Positions 18,764 to 28,705 are shown, counted from the first letter of the stretch. The stretch is DNA of 64,000 nt from Algimonas arctica (GCF_014652695.1 NZ_BMZH01000002.1:350985-414984), one strand, 5' to 3'. Numbers and translations: made by a program. Notes: generated from the letters alone by a model not told the origin.

Positions 18764-20047
18764 ATGTTATCCAAATCGACCCGTATTGGGCGGACCGCAG
18801 CGCTTTGCGCGAGCCTCTGTTTCGCGGCCTCGTCCGCTTTGGCACAAGATACCGCCCCAACGATTAGTTCTGGGGATACGGCGTGGGTGATGACCGCGAC
18901 CGCGCTGGTCTTGTTTATGACCTTGCCCGGGCTCGCCCTGTTTTATGGCGGGTTGGTGCGGGCCAAAAACTATCTGTCGGTATTGATGAAAATCATTGCG
19001 ATCGCCGCGCTCGCCAGCCTCGTTTGGATCATAGCTGGCTACTCTATTGCGTTTGGCGGCGAGGGTCTCTGGTGGGGTGGTTTGTCCAAAGCCTTCTCCA
19101 ATGTCGGCACAGACTCTGTCGCTGGCACGATCCCAGAAAATGTCTTTCTCGCGTTTCAGATGACGTTTGCCATTATCACGCCTGCCTTGATTGTGGGCGC
19201 GTTTGTGGAACGGGTGAAATTCCTACCCGTCATGATTTTCACGGCCCTCTGGATTTTATGTGTCTACGCGCCCGTGGCCCATTGGATCTGGGGCGGGGGC
19301 TATTTGGCACAAACATTCAATACAGTCGATTTTGCCGGGGGCCTGGTTGTTCACGCAACGGCGGGCGTGTCCGCGCTGATTTATGTCGCGCTATTGGGTC
19401 CACGCAAGGGGTTCCCGAACGAGCTCTCCGTTCCGCATCGTCCGGGTATGGTGATGATCGGGGCGTCGATGCTCTGGGTCGGCTGGTTTGGCTTTAATGG
19501 CGGTTCTCAATTAGCTGCCGATGGCGGCGCCGGGATGGCAATCCTCGTGACTCATGTTGCGGCCTCTACTGCGACCTTGGTCTGGATCGGGCTTGAGGCG
19601 ATGCAATCGCGCAAACCCACACTGGTCGGAGCTGCGACAGGCACGATAGCTGGGCTTGCAACCGTGACACCAGCAGCGGGCGTACTCGGCCCGGGCGGGG
19701 CGATCTTGATGGGATTTGCGGGCGGTTTGATTTGTTACGGTGCGGTCAATTTGGTCCGGGTGCGGCTAAAATTCGATGATAGTTTGGATGTTTTCGCGGT
19801 GCACGGCGTCGGGGGAATTCTGGGAATTTTGTTGTTGCCGGTCCTGTCGGCCACGGTTTTGGGCGGAACGGGCGAAGGCGTCTTTACGGATCAATTGATG
19901 AGCTTGCTGATCGTGGTGGGTTGGACGGTGATTGCGACGACCGCTATTCTCCTGTTGTTGAAAGTCACAATTGGTCTGCGCGTCACGGAAGAGCAAGAAT
20001 ATGAGGGGCTCGACACCAGCCTTCATGGCGAGAGTGCGTATAATTAG
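18764..20047 (+). CDS. amtB: Ammonium transporter (Amt family), copy 2
   Basis: 427 residues, with cleavable signal (cut near ALAQ), LPGLALFYGGLVRAKNYLS, pore histidines in VVHATAG and AVHGVGGILG, and GWFGFNGGSQLAADGG. Closer to the E. coli AmtB type than copy 1 (shorter first extracytoplasmic loop). C-terminal LRVTEEQEYEGLDTSLHGE matches the conserved GlnK-binding tail. Separated from copy 1 by 247 bases with a terminator, so it is expressed independently. Confidence 0.96.
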   Translation: MLSKSTRIGRTAALCASLCFAASSALAQDTAPTISSGDTAWVMTATALVLFMTLPGLALFYGGLVRAKNYLSVLMKIIAIAALASLVWIIAGYSIAFGGEGLWWGGLSKAFSNVGTDSVAGTIPENVFLAFQMTFAIITPALIVGAFVERVKFLPVMIFTALWILCVYAPVAHWIWGGGYLAQTFNTVDFAGGLVVHATAGVSALIYVALLGPRKGFPNELSVPHRPGMVMIGASMLWVGWFGFNGGSQLAADGGAGMAILVTHVAASTATLVWIGLEAMQSRKPTLVGAATGTIAGLATVTPAAGVLGPGGAILMGFAGGLICYGAVNLVRVRLKFDDSLDVFAVHGVGGILGILLLPVLSATVLGGTGEGVFTDQLMSLLIVVGWTVIATTAILLLLKVTIGLRVTEEQEYEGLDTSLHGESAYN

Positions 20048-20165
20048 TCGACAAATTTACGGCTTTGACTGATTATGAGAAGCCGCCGGTAGATTTGTTG
20101 GCCCCGACGGGTGAGCGCGCGTTAGCGTCCTTTGCAAACAGCGGCTATTTTTGCGAATAAGCGGC

Positions 20166-20945
20166 ATGGATAGATTAAAACACAAACGCGCGGTCATCAC
20201 GGGCGCGGCGCGCGGCATTGGCGAAGGTATCGCCCGGGTCTTTATTGACGAAGGCGCAGACGTCATCGTGACCGATGTCGACACCCAATTGGGTGCGGCG
20301 TTAGCAAAAGACATCGGCGCGACATTTGTCAAACTTGATGTGCGATTGGAATCCGATTGGGACGCGCTCGCAATGTCCCATCCGCAGATTGATATTCTCG
20401 TCAATAATGCGGGCGTGACGGGGTTCGAAGACGGTCCCGGTCCGCATGATCCAGAGCACGCCTCATTGGCCGATTGGCGCGCGGTTCATGCCGTGAATAC
20501 GGACGGCACGTTTTTGGGCTGTCGCTACGCGATCCGGGCGATGCGAAAAGCCGCATCCGGCGCTATCATTAACATTTCATCGCGGTCTGGCTTAGTCGGC
20601 ATTCCGGGGGCTGCGGCCTATGCGGCCTCCAAAGCGGCCATCCGCAACCATAGTAAGACGGTTGCGCTCTACTGCGCGCAGCAAGGGCTCGATATTCGCT
20701 GTAACTCTGTCCACCCGGCCGCGATCCTGACCCCCATGTGGGAGCCAATGTTAGGGGACAGCGCGACGCGTGACGCGACCATGGCGGCGCTGGTCAAGGA
20801 CACGCCGATGCAACGGTTTGGCACAGTCGATGAAGTGGCTGCGCTCTGCGTTCTGCTCGCTTCGGACGAAGCGCGCTATATTACCGGCGCGGAAATGACG
20901 ATTGACGGCGGCCTACTCGCGGGCTCAGCGGCCTCACCGGGCTAG
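20166..20945 (+). CDS. Short-chain dehydrogenase/reductase
   Basis: 259 residues from the ATG at 20166. NAD(P)-binding [16 protein letters not shown] motif (VNNAGVTG), catalytic Ser in INISSRSG and YAASK (Tyr-x3-Lys). Asp at the end of the second strand (VTDVD) suggests NAD preference. Ends with the classical [15 protein letters not shown]. Substrate unknown. Not obviously in an operon. Confidence 0.9.
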   Translation: MDRLKHKRAVITGAARGIGEGIARVFIDEGADVIVTDVDTQLGAALAKDIGATFVKLDVRLESDWDALAMSHPQIDILVNNAGVTGFEDGPGPHDPEHASLADWRAVHAVNTDGTFLGCRYAIRAMRKAASGAIINISSRSGLVGIPGAAAYAASKAAIRNHSKTVALYCAQQGLDIRCNSVHPAAILTPMWEPMLGDSATRDATMAALVKDTPMQRFGTVDEVAALCVLLASDEARYITGAEMTIDGGLLAGSAASPG

Positions 20946-21015
20946 GGTTTCGCCCCACAGTCTTTGAACAGGCGCGACTTGACCGAATAGGCATATCTTC
21001 CTAACAATCAGCCGT

Positions 21016-21642
21016 ATGTTCTCTCACCATGATATTTGGAACGCATTGGACCGTTTGGCCGACCGATTGTCGAGCAGTCCGTCAGGCCTGGCCCGACAAG
21101 CTGGGCTTGATCCGACCACGTTCAATAAGTCCAAACGCCAAAGCCCGTCCGGAAAGGACCGCTGGCCGTCGACTGAAAGCCTCTCAAAGGTCCTCGCGAC
21201 TGTTGAAATGACGTTTGAAGATTTTGCGCGGTTCGCCGACGAATCCCATGCGTTCGGCCCAAGCGTGCCTCTCATCGGCCATGCCCAAGCGGGCGATAGT
21301 GGCTTTTTTGACGATAGCGGGTTCCCCGTGGGGGGCGGCTGGGATGATGTACGCATTCCGGGTGTCAAAGACGCGGGCGCTTATTGTTTACAAATTGCGG
21401 GCGACAGCATGTCGCCTGTCATGCGACCGGGCGATCGGGTTGTTGTCAGCCCGAACGAGTCTGTGCGCCGCGGTGACCGGGTCGTGCTCAAAACGACGGA
21501 AGGCGAAGTGATGGCGAAAGAGTTGCACCGGATGAGCGAAACCCAAATCGAGCTAATTTCGATCAATCCGGATTATGACGACCGGATTATTCCGCGCGCG
21601 AAGGTGGCATGGATCGCACGAATTGTTTGGATTGGGACTTAA
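21016..21642 (+). CDS. LexA-like HTH/peptidase S24 repressor
   Basis: 208 residues. N-terminal HTH (about 8-40, SGLARQAGLDPTTFNKSKR) joined to an S24 peptidase domain with Ser131 (AGDSMSPVMRPGD) and Lys168 (VMAKEL) as the Ser-Lys dyad. An Ala92-Gly93 pair (HAQAGDSGF) is in the right place for self-cleavage. Similar to C2-type repressors; in alphaproteobacteria such proteins occur as chromosomal genes without a prophage, as appears the case here. Target genes unknown. Confidence 0.87.
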   Translation: MFSHHDIWNALDRLADRLSSSPSGLARQAGLDPTTFNKSKRQSPSGKDRWPSTESLSKVLATVEMTFEDFARFADESHAFGPSVPLIGHAQAGDSGFFDDSGFPVGGGWDDVRIPGVKDAGAYCLQIAGDSMSPVMRPGDRVVVSPNESVRRGDRVVLKTTEGEVMAKELHRMSETQIELISINPDYDDRIIPRAKVAWIARIVWIGT

Positions 21643-21696
21643 TAACGAAAACGCCCGCTCCGACCGAAGGGAGGGGCTGTAGAGGTGTTTTCGTTA
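21643..21696. repeat. Large inverted repeat / stem-loop
   Basis: TAACGAAAAC (21643-21652) pairs perfectly with GTTTTCGTTA (21687-21696). The interior can extend pairing through GCTCC...GGGAG. It lies between the convergent S24 repressor and HAD genes, so it probably terminates one or both. Confidence 0.6.
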
Positions 21697-21826
21697 CGTT
21701 TGGAACGGACGAGCGCCCAGAAAGGCGCTTGCGATGCGGAACGCACCAGATCAGGCCTCTAATTGTCATCCGGAAAAGGGCATTGTCCGCCGCCCCCCGA
21801 TAAAAGATGAAGACCGACTTCGGGCT

Positions 21827-22513
21827 TTAACCCGGTCCAAATTCGTCCAACCATCCCGCCAAATCATTCGTCACCGCATCGACCCAGTCGGCTTCGCGTG
21901 TCGTTCCAGATGCCCGCGTGACTTTGGGTTTATGGCTCCAATCCGGTTCTTCACCCACCAGCACGGTCGCCATGCCCATTTTTTTGGGAACTTCGAGATT
22001 ACGGATCGTATCTTCGAAAAAGATGGCGGTGGTCGGATCAACGTCAAAGACTTGGTTGAAGGTCTCATAGGCGTTGCGCTTGGGTTTGGGGATGTAATGC
22101 GCGTCTTCAATGGCGAAACCCCCGTCAAATAAGTCGTCTAAGTTTAAGTGTCGGGTCACATTGCGGATGTGTCCGCGAGAGCCATTGGTAAAAATCAATT
22201 TGCGTCCAGGGAGGTGCGCAATCGCCGCGCGTAAAGCGGGCTGCGGCGTCAGAACGCTCAGGTCAACATCATGAACATAATCAAGGAAATCCGCCGGATC
22301 CATGCCGTGAATATCCATCAACCCTGATAAAGTCGCGCCATAATCATGGAAATATTCTTCTTGTAATTCGCGTGCATGATCGGGCTGTAAGGCAAGGTGA
22401 CGCGAAATGAAGGTCGTCATTTTTTCGCCAATATCCGCGAAAAAGCTGACGTCCGCTTGATAGAGCGTATTATCAAGATCAAAGATCCAGGTGCGGATTG
22501 AAGACAAGTCCAT
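21827..22513 (-). CDS. HAD-family pyrimidine 5'-nucleotidase
   Basis: 228 residues from MDLSSIRTWIF; the frame is open further upstream but that part overlaps the DUF1036 gene and is not protein-like. HAD motif I DLDNTLY, motif II FTNGS, motif III lysine region PKPKRNAY and motif IV FFEDTIRNLEV are all present. The family removes phosphate from pyrimidine nucleotides. It follows the DUF1036 gene and argB on the minus strand, a linkage I recall from related alphaproteobacteria. Confidence 0.9.
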   Translation of the reverse strand: MDLSSIRTWIFDLDNTLYQADVSFFADIGEKMTTFISRHLALQPDHARELQEEYFHDYGATLSGLMDIHGMDPADFLDYVHDVDLSVLTPQPALRAAIAHLPGRKLIFTNGSRGHIRNVTRHLNLDDLFDGGFAIEDAHYIPKPKRNAYETFNQVFDVDPTTAIFFEDTIRNLEVPKKMGMATVLVGEEPDWSHKPKVTRASGTTREADWVDAVTNDLAGWLDEFGPG

Positions 22514-22544
22514 AGAGTGATTACGCAGATCCGCTCGGCGCGGA

Positions 22545-23618
22545 TCAGCGGCGCAACCCGCCGGGTGTCTGCTCAGAGAAGTCCGCATCTGACAGGCGCA
22601 TGCGGGCGCCCCTATCCTCGGTTGGAACGGGGCGGAAAGACGCGACGGCGTAGCCTTGTTCAATACACATATCCTTGCCGAGCGCGTCGAATTTAGACTC
22701 GGCAATACAAAATTGTGCGGGCGTGGTCGCGACCGTGCGCAAGCGCTTATCCGCACCATCTTCACCTTCTTGAACGGCAAAAACATGGGCTTCGGTGCCC
22801 GGCAGGGGAATATCCAAAGGACGCGTGCATTCTTCCGGTGCAGCCCGCCACCATCCGCGCGATCGCCATTTACCGTTTTCGAGCGTGGCCACAGCCGTCC
22901 AAATCGCCGCGCTACTTTGGTTGCAAACTTCAAGGCCAACGCTGTCTTGTGCGTCTTGCGCGGCTGCGATGAGGGCCCGCATCAACGGTTCGTCTGAGAC
23001 CGTCGCGTCCAGATCATGATCTTTGCGAAACGCGCGGAGTAGACGCGATGTTTTGCGACCCGGAAGTCCGTCAATTCGCGTAATCGCGTAACCCGCATCG
23101 CGCAATAAGCGTTGCTGCGCGGCAACGACAGATTTGGTGCGACCAAATTCGGACGGTTCGACCAAACTTGTCACGGGTTCGCCGGGACGCACGGCAAAGA
23201 AATTGCGTTCCGTCCGGTTGGAAAGGCGGCAATCTTGCGTCGCGCTGGAGGTGAAATCGGTGGTTTCATCGACGCAGAGCGGCGTGGTGCCTTTCCATTC
23301 ACGCACCCCGCCTTGGTGCGCGGCGATGCTTTCGGCGAATAGAAAGCGCGGTCCGCTGACGGGGGTTGTGATAATAATGCAGGCTCCGGGTAGCACCTCG
23401 TTCCAGCCCTTAGCCGCCATCCCGCCGCCGCGTAGAAACGCACTGGCTGTGCGCAGAACATAGGATGTCTCGTTACAGACTTGCCATTCCGTGGTCTGTC
23501 CGACGAGGGTCGGATCTGCGGGAATAACGGTCGCGGCGTCTTGCGCGGCGGCGGATCCGGCGAGGCCCAACGATACAAGGATCGTAAGGGCGCTCTTTGT
23601 AATGGATCCTCTACGCAT
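22545..23618 (-). CDS. Secreted DUF1036 protein with peptidoglycan-binding-like segment
   Basis: 357 residues from MRRGSITKSALTILV; the start overlaps the argB stop (ATGCGTAG), so translation is coupled. Signal peptide (1-25, AAA-Q). Two DUF1036-like cysteine-bearing repeats (WQVCNETSYVLRTASAF... and LEVCNQSSAAIWTAVA...) flank a central segment QQRLLRDAGYAITRIDGLPG..TSRLLRAFRKDH that matches the helical peptidoglycan-binding (PG_binding_1) pattern. Probably periplasmic; role unknown. Confidence 0.82.
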   Translation of the reverse strand: MRRGSITKSALTILVSLGLAGSAAAQDAATVIPADPTLVGQTTEWQVCNETSYVLRTASAFLRGGGMAAKGWNEVLPGACIIITTPVSGPRFLFAESIAAHQGGVREWKGTTPLCVDETTDFTSSATQDCRLSNRTERNFFAVRPGEPVTSLVEPSEFGRTKSVVAAQQRLLRDAGYAITRIDGLPGRKTSRLLRAFRKDHDLDATVSDEPLMRALIAAAQDAQDSVGLEVCNQSSAAIWTAVATLENGKWRSRGWWRAAPEECTRPLDIPLPGTEAHVFAVQEGEDGADKRLRTVATTPAQFCIAESKFDALGKDMCIEQGYAVASFRPVPTEDRGARMRLSDADFSEQTPGGLRR

Positions 23619-24504
23619 GAATGAGCGTCCCCGCACCTTCATCCGTAAACAGCTCGACGATGAGACCGTGGGCCCGGCGACCATCAAGAATAACGACGGC
23701 TTCAACACCGCCCGCCACAGCGTCCATCGCCGTCGTAAGCTTTGGAATCATCCCGCCTTGGGCGGTGCCGTCATCGATTAAGCCTTGGACATCGGTCCGG
23801 GACAGATCGGTTAACAGGCGTTTGCTCTTATCCATCACCCCTTCGACGTCAGTCATCAGGATCATCCGTGTCGCGCCGAGCGCTGCGGCTAGAGTTCCGG
23901 CAACCGTGTCGGCATTGATATTATATCCGTCGCCCGACGTGTCGGCTGAAATGGGCGACACGACAGGAATAAACCCAGCGTCTGTGAGGGTGGTGAGGAC
24001 GCGCGTGTCGGTGGCTACGGGAACGCCTGTAAAGCCGAGTCCTTCCGCCTTAGGCGCCGCCGTGATTAAACGGGCATCCCGACCTGAGATGCCGACAGCG
24101 CGCCCACCGGCGCAATTAACCGCCGAAACGATGGCTTTGTTGACGGCACCTGACAGAACCATTTCCGCGACGCCGACCGTTTCCATGTCAGATACACGTA
24201 GCCCGTCTTTAAATTCAGTTTTGATATCGAGACGCGACAACATGGAGCCAATTTGTGGCCCGCCGCCATGAACGACAATCGGACGAACCCCGACTTGGGC
24301 GAGCAAGACAATGTCTTTGGCAAATTCCGCCATCAATTCTGGCGTACTCATGGCGTGACCGCCAAATTTGACAACAATCGTCGCGCCCGCGTGACGTTGA
24401 ATGAAGGGTAGCGCGCGCGATAAAGTTTCAGCCGACATCCATCCGCCTTCATTTTTGCGGCGGTTCGTCGAGCTGTCGCTCATCGTGTCTGGTGAGGCGT
24501 CCAT
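23611..24504 (-). CDS. argB: Acetylglutamate kinase
   Basis: Phosphorylates N-acetylglutamate in arginine synthesis. 297 residues: VVKFGGHAM at the N-terminus, HGGGPQIG, NAG-binding GLRVSDMETV, nucleotide-binding NINADTVAGTLAAAL and LMTDVEGVMD, GGMIPKL. The first ATG is used; a later ATG (MSAETLSRALPF) is possible. Eight bases separate it from engB, and it overlaps the downstream DUF1036 gene by 8 bases. Confidence 0.96.
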   Translation of the reverse strand: MDASPDTMSDSSTNRRKNEGGWMSAETLSRALPFIQRHAGATIVVKFGGHAMSTPELMAEFAKDIVLLAQVGVRPIVVHGGGPQIGSMLSRLDIKTEFKDGLRVSDMETVGVAEMVLSGAVNKAIVSAVNCAGGRAVGISGRDARLITAAPKAEGLGFTGVPVATDTRVLTTLTDAGFIPVVSPISADTSGDGYNINADTVAGTLAAALGATRMILMTDVEGVMDKSKRLLTDLSRTDVQGLIDDGTAQGGMIPKLTTAMDAVAGGVEAVVILDGRRAHGLIVELFTDEGAGTLIHA

Positions 24505-24512
24505 AAACCGCG

Positions 24513-25193
24513 TTATAGACCTTGGTCCGATAAGGCCAAGGTCGCAATCTCAGCCCGAAGCTCCGGCATGCCGAGGCCTTTTTCCGAGCTTGTCACCGCG
24601 ACAACCGGGAAGGCCGCCGGACGTTTGGCGATGGCAGCCAATGTCGCCGCCTGCACACGCGCAAGCTGACCTGTTTTAATCTTGTCGGATTTGGTCAGCA
24701 CGACTTGATAAATCACAGCGGTTTCATCCAACATGTCCATCAATTCCAGATCGACGTCTTTCAAGCCGTGACGGCTATCCACCAGCAGGAAAATGCGCCG
24801 CAAGGTGGCGCGACCGCGCAGAAACTCGCGCGTCAGCTTTGTCCAAGCCGCAACTTTATATTTCGGGGCTTTCGCAAAGCCGTAACCGGGTAAGTCGACG
24901 ACATAGAGGCGCGGACGACCATCCGCCGTATTACAGGCAAAATAGTTCAATTCCTGTGTCCGGCCCGGCGTATTCGACGCGCGCGCCAAACCGTGATGAT
25001 TGGTCAAGGCATTGATCAAGGTCGATTTGCCCACGTTGGACCGTCCAGCGAAGCAAATCTCCGGCGGGCCCATAGGCGGAAGCGTATCGAGCGAAACCGC
25101 AGACTTCATGAACGTCACTTCGCGTGCAAATAGCAGCCGTCCGGCCTCTTTCTGCGCGCGGGTGTACTCGATCTCTGTGTTGATGGGCTCCAC
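24513..25193 (-). CDS. engB: Ribosome biogenesis GTP-binding protein EngB (YihA/YsxC)
   Basis: 226-residue GTPase needed for large-subunit assembly. G1 GRSNVGKSTLINALT, G2 TPGRTQELN, G3 DLPGYG, G4 TKSDKI, G5 TSSEKG. Sits between yidC (8-base gap) and argB, the conserved order in alphaproteobacteria. Confidence 0.97.
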   Translation of the reverse strand: MEPINTEIEYTRAQKEAGRLLFAREVTFMKSAVSLDTLPPMGPPEICFAGRSNVGKSTLINALTNHHGLARASNTPGRTQELNYFACNTADGRPRLYVVDLPGYGFAKAPKYKVAAWTKLTREFLRGRATLRRIFLLVDSRHGLKDVDLELMDMLDETAVIYQVVLTKSDKIKTGQLARVQAATLAAIAKRPAAFPVVAVTSSEKGLGMPELRAEIATLALSDQGL

Positions 25194-25201
25194 GTTGGGT
25201 C

Positions 25202-26974
25202 CTACTCGCCGGTCTCGACCGGGTCTGGTTTACCCGTTATTTTACGGATGAACGCGTCAATTGGCGTATCGACGTCGTTCTTTTTGGTAATGTACCATTG
25301 CTGCAAGAAGGACAGGACGTTGTTCCAACACCAGTAGAGGAGCAACCCGGTCGGGAAACTGGCCAAAATGAACATGAACAGCCACGGCATCAGTTTGAAG
25401 ATTTTTGCTTGTGTCGGATCACCCGTTGGCGGGGTCAGCATATACATCAGGCTCATCGTGATACCGTAGAGGATCGCGAGCGGACCCAGCGCGATGAAGG
25501 ACAGGAAGCTCTCCGGGCGAGGGTTGTTCGGCAAGAAACCAAAGCCGTTCAAAATCGAGATCGGTTCGGCTGCTGATAGATCGGTGATCCATGCAACAAA
25601 CGGCTCATGGCGGAGGTCAATGTCAATAAACACGGCCTTATAGAGCGCGAAGAAGACGAAGATGGTCGGGATCACCGGAAGGCACCCAGCCGCAGGATTG
25701 ACGCCCTCTTTTTTGTACAGCTTCATCATTTCTTGCTGCAGCTTAACGCGGTCGCCTTTGTACTTTTCCTGCATTTTCTTGGTTTGCGGCATGACCTTTT
25801 TCATCTTGGCCTGGCTCTGATACTGTTTGTTGAACAGCGGGAACATGAGCAGCTTGATGAAGAATGTCAGCGCGAGAATGCCGAGGCCGTAATTGCCGAG
25901 CATCTGGCCCAATTTCGACAGAGCCCACATGATCGGACGGACCAACAGGCCCATAGCGCCCCAATCAATGGCGCGACTCATCCCGATAATGCCGAGGTCC
26001 TCTTCATAAGCTTCCAAGACATTGCGTTCCTTGGCGCCGGCATAGAGATAGCCCGTTGATTGAACAGTTGCGCCGGGCGTGAGGGTCATCGCGTCGGCGG
26101 TATAGACCGCGTCCCAGACGTCTTGCCCATCAATGAGTGAGTGACTGAAATTGACCGTTGTGCGACCATCTTGCGGAGCGATCGCGGCGTGAAGCCAATA
26201 TTTATCGGTCATCCCGGTCCAACCGGCGTCGCCCACATTGGACCAGTCACTTTTGACCGTCTTTTTGTAGGTTTGATCGTGGTAGCTGTCATCAAGGACG
26301 GAAATCGGGCCTTCTTGGATAATGAAGAAGTTGGTCAGGCCTTCAGGCATGGTGATCGTACGGGCGACGCCGCGACGGTTCAGGGTCACAGGTTGCGCGC
26401 CATTATTGGTTAGCTGATCGCTCGTTGTGATCAGGAAGTGCTCATCAATCGTAAGTGTCCGCGTAATATCGACGCCTCCGACCTGTGTCTGCATCACAAC
26501 AGGGCTGCTGGGCGTCAGCGTCGCGCCAGAGACAACGTCCCACGCCGTGTTCAGGCCAAGCGGATCGCCCACCATTCCCAGCAAGGTCCAGTTATCTGCA
26601 ACCAATGCGCCGCGTTCTCCGCCTGCAGGCGAGAGCAGTTCGACTTGGCCATCTTCTGGATCGAGCGTTTTATCATAGGCGTTTAGCGTCACATCGTCGA
26701 GGCGTGAGCCGGTCGTGAGTAGCGTGCCGCGAATGCCGGGCGCATCAATCTCGACCCGGGACCCTGTGGCGATAAGGACTTCGCGCGCTTGGATTTGGAC
26801 TTCGGGTGTAGCCGGCGCGCTGGATGTGGCCCGTTCAGCGGAGAGGCGGGCCATTTCACTTTCGGCGTCGGCTTTGGCCGCTTGCTGTGTCGGCATGACA
26901 AAGAAGAACCAATAGGCCATGAAGACAAAGACCGAGAGGCCCATGGCAAGGATAAATCTGCGCTGGTCGTCCAT
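25202..26974 (-). CDS. yidC: Membrane protein insertase YidC
   Basis: 590-residue Gram-negative-type YidC. N-terminal membrane anchor (about 8-26), large periplasmic beta-supersandwich P1 domain (to about 340), then five membrane segments with the insertase core (FFIKLLMFPLFNKQYQSQAKM and the coiled KMQEKYKGDRVKLQQEMMKLYKKEGVNP loop). It inserts respiratory and ATP synthase subunits, alone or with Sec. Follows rnpA by 35 bases; the usual small yidD gene between them is absent. Confidence 0.97.
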   Translation of the reverse strand: MDDQRRFILAMGLSVFVFMAYWFFFVMPTQQAAKADAESEMARLSAERATSSAPATPEVQIQAREVLIATGSRVEIDAPGIRGTLLTTGSRLDDVTLNAYDKTLDPEDGQVELLSPAGGERGALVADNWTLLGMVGDPLGLNTAWDVVSGATLTPSSPVVMQTQVGGVDITRTLTIDEHFLITTSDQLTNNGAQPVTLNRRGVARTITMPEGLTNFFIIQEGPISVLDDSYHDQTYKKTVKSDWSNVGDAGWTGMTDKYWLHAAIAPQDGRTTVNFSHSLIDGQDVWDAVYTADAMTLTPGATVQSTGYLYAGAKERNVLEAYEEDLGIIGMSRAIDWGAMGLLVRPIMWALSKLGQMLGNYGLGILALTFFIKLLMFPLFNKQYQSQAKMKKVMPQTKKMQEKYKGDRVKLQQEMMKLYKKEGVNPAAGCLPVIPTIFVFFALYKAVFIDIDLRHEPFVAWITDLSAAEPISILNGFGFLPNNPRPESFLSFIALGPLAILYGITMSLMYMLTPPTGDPTQAKIFKLMPWLFMFILASFPTGLLLYWCWNNVLSFLQQWYITKKNDVDTPIDAFIRKITGKPDPVETGE

Positions 26975-27009
26975 AGGAAAAGGCTCGAAGCTGAAATCAA
27001 TTGGCCCCG

Positions 27010-27459
27010 TTAGGGGGATGAAGGACCGGACGATGTCCGGCGCCCGGCAGAGTGTTTGGCCGGGCTTTGCCCCGGACCGGGTAGGGAATGCAAGGCTCGC
27101 GTGGCGTCATCAATCAATTGATCCCAGTCGCGGGTCGGGGTGCGGTCCCGCGCAATCAAGACATAATCCTGTCCAGGGCGGCCTAAAGTGGGCAAAAGCT
27201 GGTGTGCGACACGCCTTAAGCGACGTTTGGCGCGATTACGGATGACCGCATTACCGATGCGTTTTGTGGCCGTCACCCCGAAACGAATGGCCAAATTTTT
27301 TGCGTTGGGTCCATCAGAATGAGGCGTATCGGCCGTCGATGGGTTTTCGCGGGTCTGAATAACGACCGCGCCGCGCGCCGCATAATCACCCTCCCGCACA
27401 TATAAAAACTCGGAACGCTTTCGCAGCGTCCCGAGTTTTAATGTCTGAGATTGGGTCAC
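27010..27459 (-). CDS. rnpA: Ribonuclease P protein component
   Basis: 149 residues. The RNR signature appears as GNAVIRNRAKRRLRRVAHQL; N-terminal LRKRSEFLYVREGDYAARG is the usual substrate-leader binding strand. It supports the RNase P RNA in tRNA 5' maturation. A short Pro/Ser-rich tail (GQSPAKHSAGRRTSSGPSSP) extends beyond the conserved fold. 24 bases downstream of rpmH. Confidence 0.95.
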   Translation of the reverse strand: MTQSQTLKLGTLRKRSEFLYVREGDYAARGAVVIQTRENPSTADTPHSDGPNAKNLAIRFGVTATKRIGNAVIRNRAKRRLRRVAHQLLPTLGRPGQDYVLIARDRTPTRDWDQLIDDATRALHSLPGPGQSPAKHSAGRRTSSGPSSP

Positions 27460-27483
27460 GGGCGAAGGCCCTGACTTAAGTGT

Positions 27484-27618
27484 CTATGCGGACAGAACCT
27501 TACGGCCCTTTGCACGACGACGGGCCAAAACCTTACGGCCATTTTTCGTGGCCATACGGGCACGAAAGCCGTGGCGACGGGCGCGAACAAGGTTGGACGG
27601 CTGGAAAGTACGTTTCAT
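27484..27618 (-). CDS. rpmH: 50S ribosomal protein L34
   Basis: A 44-residue protein read directly from the minus strand: [20 protein letters not shown]..., ending GRKVLSA. It has all features of L34 ([28 protein letters not shown]). First gene of the rpmH-rnpA-yidC-engB-argB block. Confidence 0.98.
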   Translation of the reverse strand: MKRTFQPSNLVRARRHGFRARMATKNGRKVLARRRAKGRKVLSA

Positions 27619-27833
27619 CTGACTACTCTAGAAAGGAAGGCTCACGCGGTCGTAAACCTGTCGAAATTACAGACGCGGCCATTATGAGGCTAGGCAGATG
27701 AAGTCAAGCCGCGCATTCAGGCGGACACGTCGTTTCTTATCTCACAATTCGCTCTCGCCTATGTGAAATGACGTGTAAAGCTATTCTAATCGGAATGGGT
27801 TAGTCGACAATCATTGAAAAAGGACTGACCCTC

Positions 27834-28658
27834 ATGTTTCGTACTCTGTTGATATGCACGGTTTTTGCCGTTGCTGCGCCCGCATTTGCTAACCCGGCCT
27901 CTGATCCATCCCCTTCTTCTACGGAGACGCCTGCGATGACAAAAAAAGCGAACGCGATGATGAAAACGTCGACGGCGGCCTATGCTGATGTGCTGAGCAG
28001 GGGTCTCACCCCGGGCGCGGAGGGTGTGGCGCTGTTCGATTATGCGCAAGCGAAGGCCAATGGCGATCACGAAACGATCAAGGCGTTTATCGCGGAACAA
28101 GTCGCGCTAACCCCGTCCACGATGACTGACCCTGAGGCGACGGCCTACTGGGCGAACCTTTATAATGCCGTCACGCTGGACGTCGTGCTGGATGACTACC
28201 CGATCAAATCCATCCGCTCACTCGGCTCATTCTCATCCGGCCCGTGGAAGCGGGAGGTCGTCACGGTCGAAGGCGAAACATTGAGCCTCGACAATATCGA
28301 ACATGACATTTTGCGCGTCGATTACGCGACGCCCTATATCCATTACATGGTCAATTGCGCCTCATTCGGCTGTCCGAACCTCCGCAATGAACTTTGGACG
28401 GCGGACGGTCTCGACGAAGATCAGAAAGTCGCGGCAAGTGACTTTATTAATTCAGACCGAGGCGTGATGATCCGCAAGGATGGCCGGATCGCCGTGTCCA
28501 AGATTTATAACTGGTTCGCTGCCGATTTTGGCGACAGTGAGGATGATCTTCGCGCCCATTTGGCGCAGCGCGCGACGGGCGCGCGTCTCAAAGCGCTCAG
28601 TACGGGCGCGAAATTCAAGGGTAGCCACTATAATTGGGATTTGAACCAACCAAAATAA
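27834..28658 (+). CDS. Secreted DUF547 protein
   Basis: 274 residues, signal peptide 1-19 (AFA-N). The DUF547 domain covers about 100-230, with AYWANLYNAVTLDVVLDDYP and the conserved HYMVNCASFGCPNLRNELW motif containing two Cys, which resemble a papain-like active-site layout. Function unknown. The downstream TVP38 gene begins 47 bases later on the same strand. Confidence 0.87.
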   Translation: MFRTLLICTVFAVAAPAFANPASDPSPSSTETPAMTKKANAMMKTSTAAYADVLSRGLTPGAEGVALFDYAQAKANGDHETIKAFIAEQVALTPSTMTDPEATAYWANLYNAVTLDVVLDDYPIKSIRSLGSFSSGPWKREVVTVEGETLSLDNIEHDILRVDYATPYIHYMVNCASFGCPNLRNELWTADGLDEDQKVAASDFINSDRGVMIRKDGRIAVSKIYNWFAADFGDSEDDLRAHLAQRATGARLKALSTGAKFKGSHYNWDLNQPK

Positions 28659-28705
28659 ATTGTCCTCGCCGTTTAATTAAGACTTACAAAAAGAAGACTG
28701 CTCTC

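Noticed and set aside
22514..22939. N-terminal extension of the HAD nucleotidase frame
   Set aside because: It is antisense-free but overlaps the DUF1036 gene and is Arg/Pro-rich; the HAD fold begins at MDLSSIRTWIF.
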